From the NCBI GenBank assembly GCA_031290985.1, contig JARLJW010000087.1, positions 1-57,701 on the forward strand: a stretch of DNA of 57,701 nt, in the 5' to 3' direction. A model generated the notes under the pieces. It was given only the letters and a program-made list of their open reading frames with translations. It ran no database searches and was not told the DNA's origin. The DNA comes from Verrucomicrobiia bacterium. Lineage in GTDB: Bacteria > Verrucomicrobiota > Verrucomicrobiia > Limisphaerales > UBA11358. The number at the start of each line of letters is the position of its first letter. Within the stretch, counting starts at the first letter, position 1. Below, piece by piece: positions 41,767 through 50,564 of the stretch. The position numbers and the translations under genes are program-made.

Positions 41767-43665
41767 CTATTGCGTCCATTCCGCCCGGTAGAACCGCCTT
41801 GTATCCGGCGCCGGGAACGTGAGATTAGTGGACGCACCCGTCAGTGTATTCGTCCAGACCGGCGACCAGTTCATCAAGTTGCTCGAAGATAAAATGATGT
41901 AGCGTTGCCCGGCCTGTCCATCCATCCAAAAGCTGAACACATGGTTGGCGGCCATGATGGACGTGCGGACAACCGGGTTCGTCACCCCCGGCAAGATGAA
42001 CAGCGTGACGCTGTTCGACGGCACCGTGTTGCTGAACATGTTTCCGGAAAAACCCAGGTCGCTCAGATGCGTGATGCTCGCAACCGTCTGGTCCGCCGGC
42101 GTGTTGGCCTTCAACTGCCACACTTGCGCCTTTCCGATATTCGGAAAGTTCGTCAGGCTGACGGCCACGACCGCATTCGTCGTGCCCTGCTTGTTGATCA
42201 CCATCAGCGTCAATGCGCCGTCGCTCGAACGTATCGCGGCAAAGGTGGAGACATTATCCGGGTTGGGCCCGGTGGCGGCAATGCTCACATCGCCAAAACC
42301 GGATTTGCTCCCGTCGTAATTGCGGAAGAATTTCATCGCCAGATACGCGGGCGTGCCCGTGGCCGGTGTCGTCCAGCGTGTCGCCAGGTCCAGGCCTTCG
42401 CGGCCAAATATTCCCAGGAGATCCGCCTGCGCCATCGCCCCGTTCATGTGGCCCTCCGCGCCCCAGTTATATTCCGTGATGCCTGTTTTGGTGCCGGGAT
42501 AATAATATGTCACCCACGATTTCATGCGCGGAATCAGGTACACCTTGTCATTGATCCACGACTCATCCAGGTAATTGCTGTCCCACAGGCTGCGCGTGGA
42601 GCGGTTCCGGAGCTGCTGGATCGGTGTCGAGACATCGTTCCCGCCCTCGCCGCCCTGCGGATAACAATGCAGCGTGAAATAATCCAGCAACCGCTGGTTC
42701 GTGTTGGTGGCGCGCTGGCGGGCCTGGTCCAGGAACCACGGGCAAAAATCCCAGCCGCCGTTGGTGGCCCGGTCGGGAAACTTCGATGAATCCCACGTGT
42801 GCGCCGGTGCCCATTGCTGGTCGTAACCGCTGTAAAAGTAGCCCGGCCAGCCCCATTCCTCCGGTCCGCACACCAGCGCCGCGGGATCAATCCCCTTCAC
42901 CATCGTGGCATAATTCAAAAAGTTTGTGCGGATCTCCTGCATCGTCGGGCCGGCCGGATGCACATCCCGGTGCGTTGAAAACCACAAGCTTGGTTCATTA
43001 TCCATCAGGTAGTAGCGCACCCCGTTGTTGCTGGCGCCGCCCCATTGGTTGGTGAGATGTTGCACAAATCCCTGTTGAAACGCCGGGCTGTTCGTCGTGT
43101 TCGCATCCGCCGGATTGTTGCCCGTGATGTCCTGCCCGCTGGCCGAACTGACGCCGTTCCCGGCGTCGGCGAACCATTGCCAGTCGCTGTCCGTTTGCGC
43201 CCCGTATTTCGCGATCGAGAAACTGGACAGTCGCGCCCGGCTTGGACCCAGCTTCGCGATCCAGCCGATCATCGGAATCGTCACCATCGGCTGCGCCCCG
43301 CCGCTCTTGGTTGTGCTGATGAAATCATCCATCACCGCCCCCGGCACCGTGGAGGAGGAATCCTCCAGGCTTTCGAAATACCAGTCCGCCGCGTGATTGC
43401 TCGCGTTGATCTGCCAGTTATGCCGCGTGGTCGTGTTCCCGCCCGACCGGTTCAACGGACAGTTCAAATCCGCCAGTTGCGCCGTTGTTGCAAAGGCCGT
43501 CCCGTAGATGTTCGGGCTGATCGCGTGCCGGTTCAACTGGGCGTTCACCGTGATGGACACATTGCTCTGCGCCATGGCCCGAAAGCTCAAGCCGAAAAGC
43601 AACATAAGGCTCAATAGCCATCGGAACTTGGTTAGGTCATAAGTCATGCTGGGGCAATTCATCAT
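41767..43665 (-). CDS. Secreted glycoside hydrolase family 44 enzyme (endoglucanase/xyloglucanase-like)
   Basis: 632 aa. The ATG at 43665 follows an AGGAGG Shine-Dalgarno, a rare clear one here, with 11-base spacing. A signal peptide (about 1-32) precedes the GH44 core: 'ISPNIYGTAFA', 'LNRSGGNTTTRHNWQ', acid/base E224 in YYLMDNEPSLW and nucleophile E399 in GITEYNWGAEG. A beta-rich segment (about 470-560) and a C-terminal module (about 565-632) ending RRFYRAEWTQ follow. GH44 enzymes cleave beta-1,4-glucans and xyloglucan. The C-terminal module resembles the end of the YDG-repeat protein, suggesting shared export or surface handling. Confidence 0.88.
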   Translation of the reverse strand: MMNCPSMTYDLTKFRWLLSLMLLFGLSFRAMAQSNVSITVNAQLNRHAISPNIYGTAFATTAQLADLNCPLNRSGGNTTTRHNWQINASNHAADWYFESLEDSSSTVPGAVMDDFISTTKSGGAQPMVTIPMIGWIAKLGPSRARLSSFSIAKYGAQTDSDWQWFADAGNGVSSASGQDITGNNPADANTTNSPAFQQGFVQHLTNQWGGASNNGVRYYLMDNEPSLWFSTHRDVHPAGPTMQEIRTNFLNYATMVKGIDPAALVCGPEEWGWPGYFYSGYDQQWAPAHTWDSSKFPDRATNGGWDFCPWFLDQARQRATNTNQRLLDYFTLHCYPQGGEGGNDVSTPIQQLRNRSTRSLWDSNYLDESWINDKVYLIPRMKSWVTYYYPGTKTGITEYNWGAEGHMNGAMAQADLLGIFGREGLDLATRWTTPATGTPAYLAMKFFRNYDGSKSGFGDVSIAATGPNPDNVSTFAAIRSSDGALTLMVINKQGTTNAVVAVSLTNFPNIGKAQVWQLKANTPADQTVASITHLSDLGFSGNMFSNTVPSNSVTLFILPGVTNPVVRTSIMAANHVFSFWMDGQAGQRYIILSSSNLMNWSPVWTNTLTGASTNLTFPAPDTRRFYRAEWTQ

Positions 43666-43753
43666 AGTTTCTCACACCTCCTGCCTTTTTGCCAGTTTGG
43701 TTGCAGCCGCCGACGTGAGGAGGAGCTAACTTTCGCCTTCCTGCAAACAATCA

Positions 43754-44461
43754 TCACTTCTTGACCAAAACCAGCGACGTGGCACACCCGAAGAAATGCT
43801 TTTTGACCGTCACTGCAAAGCCGGCGTTTCTGAAGATATCCGCACAGCCCGCGCAGGAGCCAAAGGCCGCGGTGTAAATCCCCAGCATCTGGTAACAATC
43901 AATGCCACCCAAAAAGGCTTTGCCCACCAACGGAATCACCGAGCTGATATACCAACCATACAGCATCTGGAGCAGACGGGCTTCGGGCACCGAGATTTCA
44001 ATAAATGAGCAACTCCCGCCCGGCCGCAGAATGCGGAACGTTTCCGCCGCCAGCCGGTTCAATTGATCGGCATTGAACGTTTTCAGGCCGAAGCCGGAGA
44101 TGACATGATCCACCGACCCGTCCGCCAGGCTCATCGCCAGCGCATTTTCACAGCGGATATCCACCGGGGAACCCGCGCAACCCAGCCGCGCCTTCTGCCG
44201 GCGGCACATCACCGGCGAGATGTCCACGGACAAGATCTTCCCCGTTCCTCGCAGCCGACGGCGCAAATAAGTCCAGCACTCACCGCTGCCCGCCATCAGA
44301 TCCGCCACCACCGCCCCTTTGGTGATTTTCAGGTTCCCCACACATTGCGCCCGCCAGACCTCGGAGAAGCCGAACGACGTGATCAGATTCATGACATCAT
44401 ACGAAGGCCCCATCTGGTCAAACAGATGCGCCACGTACTTTTCATCATAATTCGGTGTCAC
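43754..44461 (-). CDS. UbiE/MenG-like class I methyltransferase
   Basis: 235 aa. SAM motif I is VVADLMAGSGE (about residues 49-59), with 'ILSVDISPVMCRRQ' as motif II and 'DHVISGFGLKTF' following, all in UbiE style. UbiE/MenG methylates quinone rings, but the second half (CSFIEISVPEARLLQMLYGWYI) and Cys-rich C-terminus ('FGSCAGCADIFRNAG') differ. The real substrate could be another lipid or quinone-like compound. No other menaquinone genes are nearby. It is separated from the neighbours by 88 and 169 bp. Confidence 0.75.
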   Translation of the reverse strand: MTPNYDEKYVAHLFDQMGPSYDVMNLITSFGFSEVWRAQCVGNLKITKGAVVADLMAGSGECWTYLRRRLRGTGKILSVDISPVMCRRQKARLGCAGSPVDIRCENALAMSLADGSVDHVISGFGLKTFNADQLNRLAAETFRILRPGGSCSFIEISVPEARLLQMLYGWYISSVIPLVGKAFLGGIDCYQMLGIYTAAFGSCAGCADIFRNAGFAVTVKKHFFGCATSLVLVKK

Positions 44462-44536
44462 AATTTTGCTTCAGCACTTGGCAGTTCGGATGACCATGCA
44501 AACCACGAGCCGCTGGTATTTCTAAAACAGCAGATC

Positions 44537-44560
44537 CCTTCTCCCACTTGGGGGAGAAGG
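44537..44560. repeat. Hairpin CCTTCTCCC/GGGAGAAGG
   Basis: A 9-bp perfect stem with a 6-base loop lies in the 169-bp gap between the helical-repeat gene and the methyltransferase gene. It is followed by 'ataggatgaggggg', a combination I know from dispersed palindromic repeats in many bacteria. It lacks a T-run on either side. Confidence 0.45.
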
Positions 44561-44630
44561 ATAGGATGAGGGGGTGCGCGTTAACAACCCTGCGGTTGAT
44601 GATTTCCAAAAGCGCGGCGAACCTATCCAT

Positions 44631-45422
44631 TTAGGTCAACGTTCTGACAAAGCGCTCAAACTCATCCAGAGTGTAGCAGTCTTTTCCGTGCATAAATTGC
44701 ATTGCCGTCTTTTGAAATGTTATGCGCGGTTCAAGGCTTGAAATTCTTTTGATTTCCTTACGCCATTCCGGTTTCGGTAATTTGGGGCCTGTTTTAATTT
44801 TAATACGCTCAAAGCGTAGGGCTGCTTCAGCTGAAACTAGGGGTTCGGGATCACTTGACAGATGTTTTAAGATATCAAGATAACGGTATTTGCTTTCGAT
44901 TGAGCTCCCGTCATCATCAAGTAATTCGCAGAGGCTCCAACGCTGTGCAAAGTGTTTTGCTTTGGTTATTTGTTCTATGAAACTCCAATTCCGGTCGTTT
45001 GTGAGCCAAGTGAGTTCCTTGATTAAATTTGGAAGATTAATGGGGTCATTTTCCAAATAGAAAGGGAATGCCTCAGCCAAAAGATGGGCCCGGTTTCTTT
45101 CGCAGAGTTTTGCGATGGTATATACGGTGTTCCGCCTGATGAAAAAATCTGAAGAAGTTAGCAAAACTTTCAGCGTGCCCCAAAGACTTGGAGTCTTGAT
45201 ATGTTTTCGGAAGGCATCATGGAATGGATGCTCGTACAGCCCCGCATCACGAATAAATCCAAGTGTATGAGAAATTTCTTCCGGGCAAGAATTTTGCAGT
45301 ATAGATTCGATCTCAACAAAGACCTCCTCCAGGGAGTACCCATTTATAATCGATTCAACAGGGGTTATTTCGTGTGCCAGATAGGTGCAAATATTTTCCT
45401 TTAAATTATTCACACGCACCAC
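44631..45422 (-). CDS. AT-rich hypothetical helical-repeat protein
   Basis: 263 aa, no family recognised. The predicted structure is all-helical (ESIINGYSLEEVFVEIESILQ, 'VLLTSSDFFIRRNTVYTIAKLCERN', 'LKHLSSDPEPLVSAEAALRFERIKI'), recalling HEAT-like repeats. The coding sequence is clearly more AT-rich than its neighbours and uses codons such as AAA, ATT and TTT freely, a sign of recent transfer. It starts six bases after the bioB stop in the same orientation, so it could be expressed as a passenger of the bioB transcript. Stand-alone genes of this kind are often immunity or defence-related, but nothing here proves it. Confidence 0.55.
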   Translation of the reverse strand: MVRVNNLKENICTYLAHEITPVESIINGYSLEEVFVEIESILQNSCPEEISHTLGFIRDAGLYEHPFHDAFRKHIKTPSLWGTLKVLLTSSDFFIRRNTVYTIAKLCERNRAHLLAEAFPFYLENDPINLPNLIKELTWLTNDRNWSFIEQITKAKHFAQRWSLCELLDDDGSSIESKYRYLDILKHLSSDPEPLVSAEAALRFERIKIKTGPKLPKPEWRKEIKRISSLEPRITFQKTAMQFMHGKDCYTLDEFERFVRTLT

Positions 45423-45427
45423 TCCTT

Positions 45428-46522
45428 TTACGCGCTAACCGCCTCCGTCTCACACTTTCCCTTGCCACACCCGCACGCGCCTTCCTCCTGATCACTAAAA
45501 TCATGGGCGTCCCAGTTTGGATCCAGCCCCAAGTCCTTGAGCATCTGCAAATCTTTTTCCACCGGCTGGTTCAGCGTCGTCAGGTAGTTGCCCACCATCA
45601 ACGCGCTCGCGCCCGCCATGAAGATCATGCTCTGCGCATCGCGCAGGTTCACCGTGCGGCCGCCCGCAATCATGATTTCCTGCCGCGGCAAGATGAACCG
45701 GAAACACGCAATCGTCTTCAAAATTTCCATCACGGACAGGGGGTCATTCTTCGCGAATGGGGTGCCGGGGATCGGATTTAAAATGTTCACCGGCACCACG
45801 TTCGCACCGATGGCCTTCAATTCAAATGCCAGGTCACGACGATCCTCGCGCGTCTCGCCCATGCCAATGATACCGCCGGAACAAATTTTGATGCCCGCCT
45901 TTTTCAGGTAACCAATTGTCTCCAACCGGTCGTCGAATGTGTGCGTGGTGCACGTCTGCGGGAAAAAGCGGCGGGAGCTTTCCAGGTTGTGGCCATAGCA
46001 TTCCAGTCCGGCCGATTTCAAGCGGTCCGCGACCTTCTGCGATTTGATGATGCCCAGCGAGGCGTCCGGCCGTGTCTTGCCGCCCGCCTTCATTTCAGCG
46101 ATGCGGTCGCAGACCTCATCCAGCATCGGCCCCTCGTTGAGCCCCTTCCACGCGGCCACGAGGCCGACGGCGGTCACGTTGTTTTTATTCGCCTCTGCGG
46201 CGGCTTCACTCACCGGCTCAGGGTCCACAAAGCCGTATTTCGGCGACCCGGTCTGGTAATGCGATGATTGCGAGCAAAAGCTGCAATTCTCCGAGCACGC
46301 CCCCGCCTTGGCGTTGACGATGGAACACAAATGGATCTTGTTGCCCTTGAAATGTTCGCGGATGCGGTTGGCCCACGACAGCAGGTCAAGGATGTCGGCG
46401 GAAGATTCGAGGTTGAACAACCACATCGCTTCCGCGCGCGTGATCTGCCCGCCGGTTAGAACCCGCTGGCCCAGCGCGGAAAGTGTCGTGTGCGTACTTG
46501 CGTCAACCTGTTTATCGCTCAT
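45428..46522 (-). CDS. bioB: Biotin synthase BioB (radical SAM)
   Basis: 364 aa. The radical-SAM cluster motif C76-x3-C80-x2-C83 (ACSENCSFCSQSSHY) and conserved downstream blocks (YGHNLESSRRFF, ICSGGIIGMGETREDR, NILNPIPGTPF) are typical. BioB inserts sulfur into dethiobiotin, the last step of biotin synthesis. The last ~25 residues add a Cys-rich tail (ACGCGKGKC) not present in standard BioB. No other bio genes are adjacent; the AT-rich gene follows by six bases. Confidence 0.94.
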   Translation of the reverse strand: MSDKQVDASTHTTLSALGQRVLTGGQITRAEAMWLFNLESSADILDLLSWANRIREHFKGNKIHLCSIVNAKAGACSENCSFCSQSSHYQTGSPKYGFVDPEPVSEAAAEANKNNVTAVGLVAAWKGLNEGPMLDEVCDRIAEMKAGGKTRPDASLGIIKSQKVADRLKSAGLECYGHNLESSRRFFPQTCTTHTFDDRLETIGYLKKAGIKICSGGIIGMGETREDRRDLAFELKAIGANVVPVNILNPIPGTPFAKNDPLSVMEILKTIACFRFILPRQEIMIAGGRTVNLRDAQSMIFMAGASALMVGNYLTTLNQPVEKDLQMLKDLGLDPNWDAHDFSDQEEGACGCGKGKCETEAVSA

Positions 46523-46803
46523 GGTTGACAGGATAATTCACCCTAAAAATTACGCAAGCATCCATGGAGCACGGCATTTATGCCATTTCAACCTCATTTA
46601 CAACTGAACTATTGCGGTAAAGCAGGCCAGTTCGCGTCCAGTTTGCTTAAAGCTGGTAGGGCGCGTATGCCAGTCCGGCTCGGACCTCCGCGCGCGCCGC
46701 GGTTGCTAACGAAACTGTTCTAAATCCGGCCATCTATTTTCATTTGCTCGGCTGACGGTCTGAAACAGCCATGGGCCGTTGCACCTTGGAACCTGGAGGT
46801 TTT

Positions 46804-47640
46804 TCAGTTCCCCACTGGCGGCGCCTGCGACGGATGGATGGTGTTCAGATACTGTGCCAGTGACGCGATTTGGATGTCATCCAACGGCCCGCCCTCAGAC
46901 TTGGCAAACGACGGCATCAGCGAGCCCGGTTTGCCGTAGGTGATCCAAGTGCGCCAGAATGCCTCGGTCGTTGGCACCTTCAAATTCGCGAGATCCGGCA
47001 CCATCGTCGCCCGGTTGGCCGCCTCGTGACAGATCGCGCAGGTCGATTTGAACAGTTCCTGCCCAAACTTGCCCTCGACTTTTTTGACGTGGCACGACGC
47101 GCAGTCACCTTTGAATACCGCCTGCCGGTCGAGCTTCGATGCCGCGATGCCCGCCGCCTTCTGTTCCTCCGTCATTACAATGGCTGGCGGCGGCGTCAGG
47201 TTGATTCGCAGCATCAATTGTTTTTTGCCCTTGTCCGTCGAGAAATCGACGGTCTTGAACACCGTCCCGGTTTTGCCCGCCAAGTTGACGGTCAATTTCA
47301 TCTGGCCGTTGGTGCCGGGGATCAACTGCCACGGCACCGGCGGCAGTTCCGCCGTGGTGCAACCGCAGGATGGATGCACGTTCAGCACCGTCACGATGTT
47401 TGGCGTGACGTTGGTGAAGCTGAAGGTGAATCGCGCAAAGTCGTCGCCCTCCGTGGCGTCCACCGACTTCAAGGTCGCGTCAAATGCCAGCACGCCGTCC
47501 GGCAGCGGATCGTTTTGGTGCGTGGTGTCCGGCACCAATACCGGCGCACTGGTGACCGTGTTCGAGTTCTGGGCGGGGGCGAACATGATCCCTGCGGTAA
47601 AGATCGCGGCGACGGCAAAAATGGTCCGATACATTTGCAT
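46804..47640 (-). CDS. DUF1573-dihaem cytochrome c, copy 1
   Basis: 278 aa from the ATG at 47640 (MQMYRTIFAV), matching the paralogue start; an open frame extends further upstream. A signal peptide is followed by a DUF1573 domain (about 45-150, with SCGCTTAELPPV) and a cytochrome region with two CxxCH haem motifs (CASCH at 180-184 and CAICH at 201-205) only 16 residues apart. A probable Met ligand is M242 (PGSLMPSF). It is likely a periplasmic electron carrier or copper/redox accessory. Nearly the same protein is encoded next to it (47755-48591), 114 bp upstream. Confidence 0.75.
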   Translation of the reverse strand: MQMYRTIFAVAAIFTAGIMFAPAQNSNTVTSAPVLVPDTTHQNDPLPDGVLAFDATLKSVDATEGDDFARFTFSFTNVTPNIVTVLNVHPSCGCTTAELPPVPWQLIPGTNGQMKLTVNLAGKTGTVFKTVDFSTDKGKKQLMLRINLTPPPAIVMTEEQKAAGIAASKLDRQAVFKGDCASCHVKKVEGKFGQELFKSTCAICHEAANRATMVPDLANLKVPTTEAFWRTWITYGKPGSLMPSFAKSEGGPLDDIQIASLAQYLNTIHPSQAPPVGN

Positions 47641-47754
47641 GGCGCATAAAAGTACGCGCGCCACCCCGGTTTGACGAGCGGATTCACTCGCAGGCCATTT
47701 CCCTTTGCGCATCTGGCCGTCTGCAACCGCCATGAGCTGCTGGATCTTGGAATT

Positions 47755-48591
47755 TCAGTTCCCCGCCGGCGGCGCCTGCGAGGGATGGATGGCGTTCAGA
47801 AACTGCGCCAGCGAAACGATTTGCACGTCGTCCAGCGGCCCGCCTTGGGACTTGGCAAATGACGGCATCAGCGAACCCGGTTTGCCGTAGGTGATCCAGG
47901 TGCGCCAGAATTCCACATTCGTCGGCAACTTCAAATTGGCGAGGTCCGGCACCATCGTTGCCCGGTTGGTCGCTTCGTGGCAGATCGCGCAGGTCGATTT
48001 GAAAAGCTCCTGCCCGAACTTGCCCTCGACTTTTTTGACATGGCAGGACGCGCAGTCACCCTTGAACACCGCCTGCCGGTCGAGCTTCGATGCCGCGATC
48101 CCTGCCGCCTTCTGTTCCGCCGTCATCTCGATCACTGGCGCCGGCGTCAGGTTGATCCGCAGCAGCAGTTGCTTTTTGCCCTTGTCCGTCGTGATATCAA
48201 TGGTCTTGAACACCGTCCCCGTTTTGCCCGCCAGGTCGACGGTCGCCTTGATCTGTCCATTGGTTCCCGGGGGCAGTTGCCATGGCACCGGCGGCAGTTC
48301 CGCCACCGTGCATTGGCAGGAGGCGTGTACGTTCAGGATGGTCACGATGTTTGGCGTGACGTTGGTGAGGCTGAAGGTGAAATGCGCAAAGTTGTCGCCC
48401 TCCACGGCGTCCACTGACTTTGAGGTCGCGTCAAACACGAGCACGCCGTCCGGCAGCGGATCGTTTTGGTGCGTCGTGTCCGGCACATAAACCGGCGCGC
48501 TCGTGATCTCGTTCGAGTTCTGGGCGGCGGCGGAAATGATCCCAACGGTAAAAATCGCGGCAATGGTAAAAATGGCCCGATACATTTGCAT
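47755..48591 (-). CDS. DUF1573-dihaem cytochrome c, copy 2
   Basis: 278 aa, the same length and layout as copy 1, with which it shares most residues. It starts at 48591 (MQMYRAIFTI). Key difference: the DUF1573 motif reads SCQCTVAEL where copy 1 has SCGCTTAEL. CxxCH motifs (C180/C183/H184 and C201/C204/H205) and M242 are unchanged. It appears to be a tandem duplication with purifying selection on the haem region and change in the N-terminal domain. Both copies read from similar intergenic sequences. Confidence 0.75.
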   Translation of the reverse strand: MQMYRAIFTIAAIFTVGIISAAAQNSNEITSAPVYVPDTTHQNDPLPDGVLVFDATSKSVDAVEGDNFAHFTFSLTNVTPNIVTILNVHASCQCTVAELPPVPWQLPPGTNGQIKATVDLAGKTGTVFKTIDITTDKGKKQLLLRINLTPAPVIEMTAEQKAAGIAASKLDRQAVFKGDCASCHVKKVEGKFGQELFKSTCAICHEATNRATMVPDLANLKLPTNVEFWRTWITYGKPGSLMPSFAKSQGGPLDDVQIVSLAQFLNAIHPSQAPPAGN

Positions 48592-48765
48592 GGCGTATAA
48601 AATACGCCGTCGCCGCGCTTTGACGAGCAGGATTTAATGCCCTTCCGCGCCATCAAGAAATACCCGGCAGCCATCCGGGAAACATCCAAGCACCAGGCAT
48701 TAAATCCGCCGTGGTCCAATCTTCATTGGAGCTTGGAGCTTCTCTGGTGCTTATTGGGGCTTTCC

Positions 48766-50421
48766 CTAAACCCGGTTCAATGCGCTCAACACCGCCTTGA
48801 TCGACGCCAGTTCAATGTTCGTGTCCACCCCCGCGCCCCAGCGGGCTTTGCCGTCTGGCGTCTTGATCTGGATGTATGCAATCGCCGCCGCGCCCTCGCC
48901 GCTGCTCATCGCATGTTCGCTGTAATTCGAGATCTCAAAGCGCGGCACGCCGGCCGTCGTGAAGCCCTGCACCAGCGCCGCCAGCGGGCCGTTGCCCTCG
49001 CCGGAAAATTTCACCGGCTTGCCCCCGCGCAACAACTGCGCGCGGCACTTCACCACGCCGTCTTTGCTTTCCGTTTCAAAACTCTTGAGCGACCACGGCG
49101 AAACGCGCTCCACATATTCCTGCCAGAACATCGCCTTCAATTCCGTGCCGGAAACCTCCCGGCCAAGCTGGTCGACCGCGTCGTTCGCAATCGGCCCGAA
49201 TTCCCGCTGCATGTCCTTCGGCAAAACGATGCCGAATTCGCTTTCCAGCAGATACGCCACGCCGCCCTTGCCGGACTGGGAATTGACCCGGATCACCTCG
49301 CGATACTCCCGCCCGATGTCCGCCGGATCAATCGTGAGATACGGCACGTCCCAGGGCTCGCCTGGAATCCGGTCCCGTTCCGCCAAACCTTTCTTGATCG
49401 CATCTTGATGCGAACCGCTGAACGCCGTGAAGACCAATTCTCCCGCATACGGCTGCCGCGGCGGCACCGTCATGCCGGTACAACGCTCATAAACGTCAAT
49501 GATTCCCCCGAGATTCGAGAAATCCAATTTCGGATCAATCCCATGCATGTAGTGGTTCAACGCCACCGTCACAATGTCCAGATTGCCCGTGCGTTCGCCG
49601 TTGCCGAACAGCGTGCCCTCCACGCGGTCCGCTCCCGCGAGCAAACCGAGCTCCGTCGCCGCGACGCCCGTGCTGCGGTCGTTGTGCGTGTGCAAACTGA
49701 TGATGAGCGAGTCGCGGTTCCGGAGGTTCCGGCACATCCACTCAATCTGGTCCGCGTAAACATTTGGCATCGCCACCTCCACCGTGTCCGGCAGGTTCAA
49801 GATCATCTTGTGCTGCGGCGTTGGCTGCCACACATCCATCACGGCCTCGGAAATTTCTTTCGCATACTCCACCTCGGTCATGCTGAAGCTCTCCGGCGAA
49901 TACTGGAGCATCACCTCCGTGCCTTGCAACCGGTGCAGCCGGTCCTTGATCATCTGCGCGCCCTTTACGGCGATGGCCTTGATCTCGTCCTTCGACTTTC
50001 CGAACACCACGCGGCGCTGCGCCGGCGAGGTCGAGTTGTACATATGGATGATCACCTTCTTCGCGCCGATCAACGACTCCACCGTGCGCTCAATCAAATC
50101 CTCGCGCGCCTGTACCAGCACCTGCAACCAGACGTCATCCGGCGCATGGCCTTTCTCGATCAGCAACCGGTTGAACGCAAATTCCGTGTTCGACGCCGAC
50201 GGAAAGCCGACTTCGATCTCCTTGAAGCCGATCTTCACCAGCGTTTGGAACAACTCCAGTTTCTGCGAAATGTTCATCGGCACCGCGAGCGCCTGGTTGC
50301 CGTCGCGCAAGTCCACGCTGCACCAGCGGGGCGGGTGCGTCAGGACACGGTTGGGCCATTGCCGGTCCGGCAGGTGCACGGGCGGGAACGCACGGTATTT
50401 TTTCGATGGTTCTGTATGCAT
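48766..50421 (-). CDS. leuA: 2-isopropylmalate synthase LeuA (long form)
   Basis: 551 aa, the long class of LeuA seen also in yeast and actinobacteria. It has 'CSVDLRDGNQALAVPM' (metal and substrate loop), 'FKEIEVGFPSASNTEF', 'SLHTHNDRSTGVAATELGLLAGADRVEGTLFGNGERTGN' and a C-terminal LeuA regulatory domain (about 430-551). It condenses 2-oxoisovalerate and acetyl-CoA, the first committed step of leucine synthesis; leucine usually inhibits through the C-terminal domain. Upstream (50476-50602) is a leader with Leu codons, alternative hairpins and a terminator, so expression is probably attenuated by leucine supply. Confidence 0.95.
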   Translation of the reverse strand: MHTEPSKKYRAFPPVHLPDRQWPNRVLTHPPRWCSVDLRDGNQALAVPMNISQKLELFQTLVKIGFKEIEVGFPSASNTEFAFNRLLIEKGHAPDDVWLQVLVQAREDLIERTVESLIGAKKVIIHMYNSTSPAQRRVVFGKSKDEIKAIAVKGAQMIKDRLHRLQGTEVMLQYSPESFSMTEVEYAKEISEAVMDVWQPTPQHKMILNLPDTVEVAMPNVYADQIEWMCRNLRNRDSLIISLHTHNDRSTGVAATELGLLAGADRVEGTLFGNGERTGNLDIVTVALNHYMHGIDPKLDFSNLGGIIDVYERCTGMTVPPRQPYAGELVFTAFSGSHQDAIKKGLAERDRIPGEPWDVPYLTIDPADIGREYREVIRVNSQSGKGGVAYLLESEFGIVLPKDMQREFGPIANDAVDQLGREVSGTELKAMFWQEYVERVSPWSLKSFETESKDGVVKCRAQLLRGGKPVKFSGEGNGPLAALVQGFTTAGVPRFEISNYSEHAMSSGEGAAAIAYIQIKTPDGKARWGAGVDTNIELASIKAVLSALNRV

Positions 50422-50475
50422 GGTCGTTTGGCTTTCTAATTATTGCCGTCCGGCGCCGGAGTTAAAAGTTAAAAC

Positions 50476-50509
50476 AAAAAACCCACCGCCGTTCGGCGGT
50501 GGGTTTTTT
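50476..50509 (-). terminator. Rho-independent terminator in the leuA leader (attenuator segment 3:4)
   Basis: The stem is CCCACCGCC/GGCGGTGGG with a 4-base loop, extended by A6/T6 tracts on either side (50476-50509). On the minus strand the stem is followed directly by TTTTTT. It also reads as a terminator on the + strand. It sits 55 bp before the leuA ATG, in the leader transcript rather than after a gene. Confidence 0.88.
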
Positions 50510-50564
50510 GGTCAAATTCGTATGAACGCATCAAAACCCGGCCGCCGCGCTGGTAAGCAGCGCG
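50495..50564 (-). promoter_or_regulatory. leuA attenuator: alternative hairpins
   Basis: On the minus strand, CGCGCTG (50558-50564) pairs with CAGCGCG (50546-50552) to give hairpin 1:2. Segment 2, GGCGGCCGGGTTTTG (50532-50546), can instead pair with segment 3, CAAAAAACCCACCGCC (50495-50510): GGCGG with CCGCC, GGG with CCC and TTTTG with CAAAA. That pairing would prevent terminator 3:4. Hairpin 1:2 lies within the leader peptide gene just after its Leu codons. Confidence 0.78.

Noticed and set aside
46523..46803. Possible tRNA or small RNA in the gap between bioB and the cytochrome gene
   Set aside because: No cloverleaf with a T-loop GTTCGAAT-like sequence or clear terminator hairpin was found; no gene can be supported.
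48637..50439. A 600-codon open frame on the + strand opposite leuA
   Set aside because: It is the antisense shadow of leuA in GC-rich DNA: Arg/His/Leu-rich with no domain, whereas leuA on the other strand is unmistakable. The same holds for long frames opposite moxR, the esterase, batB, ilvA and lysC.
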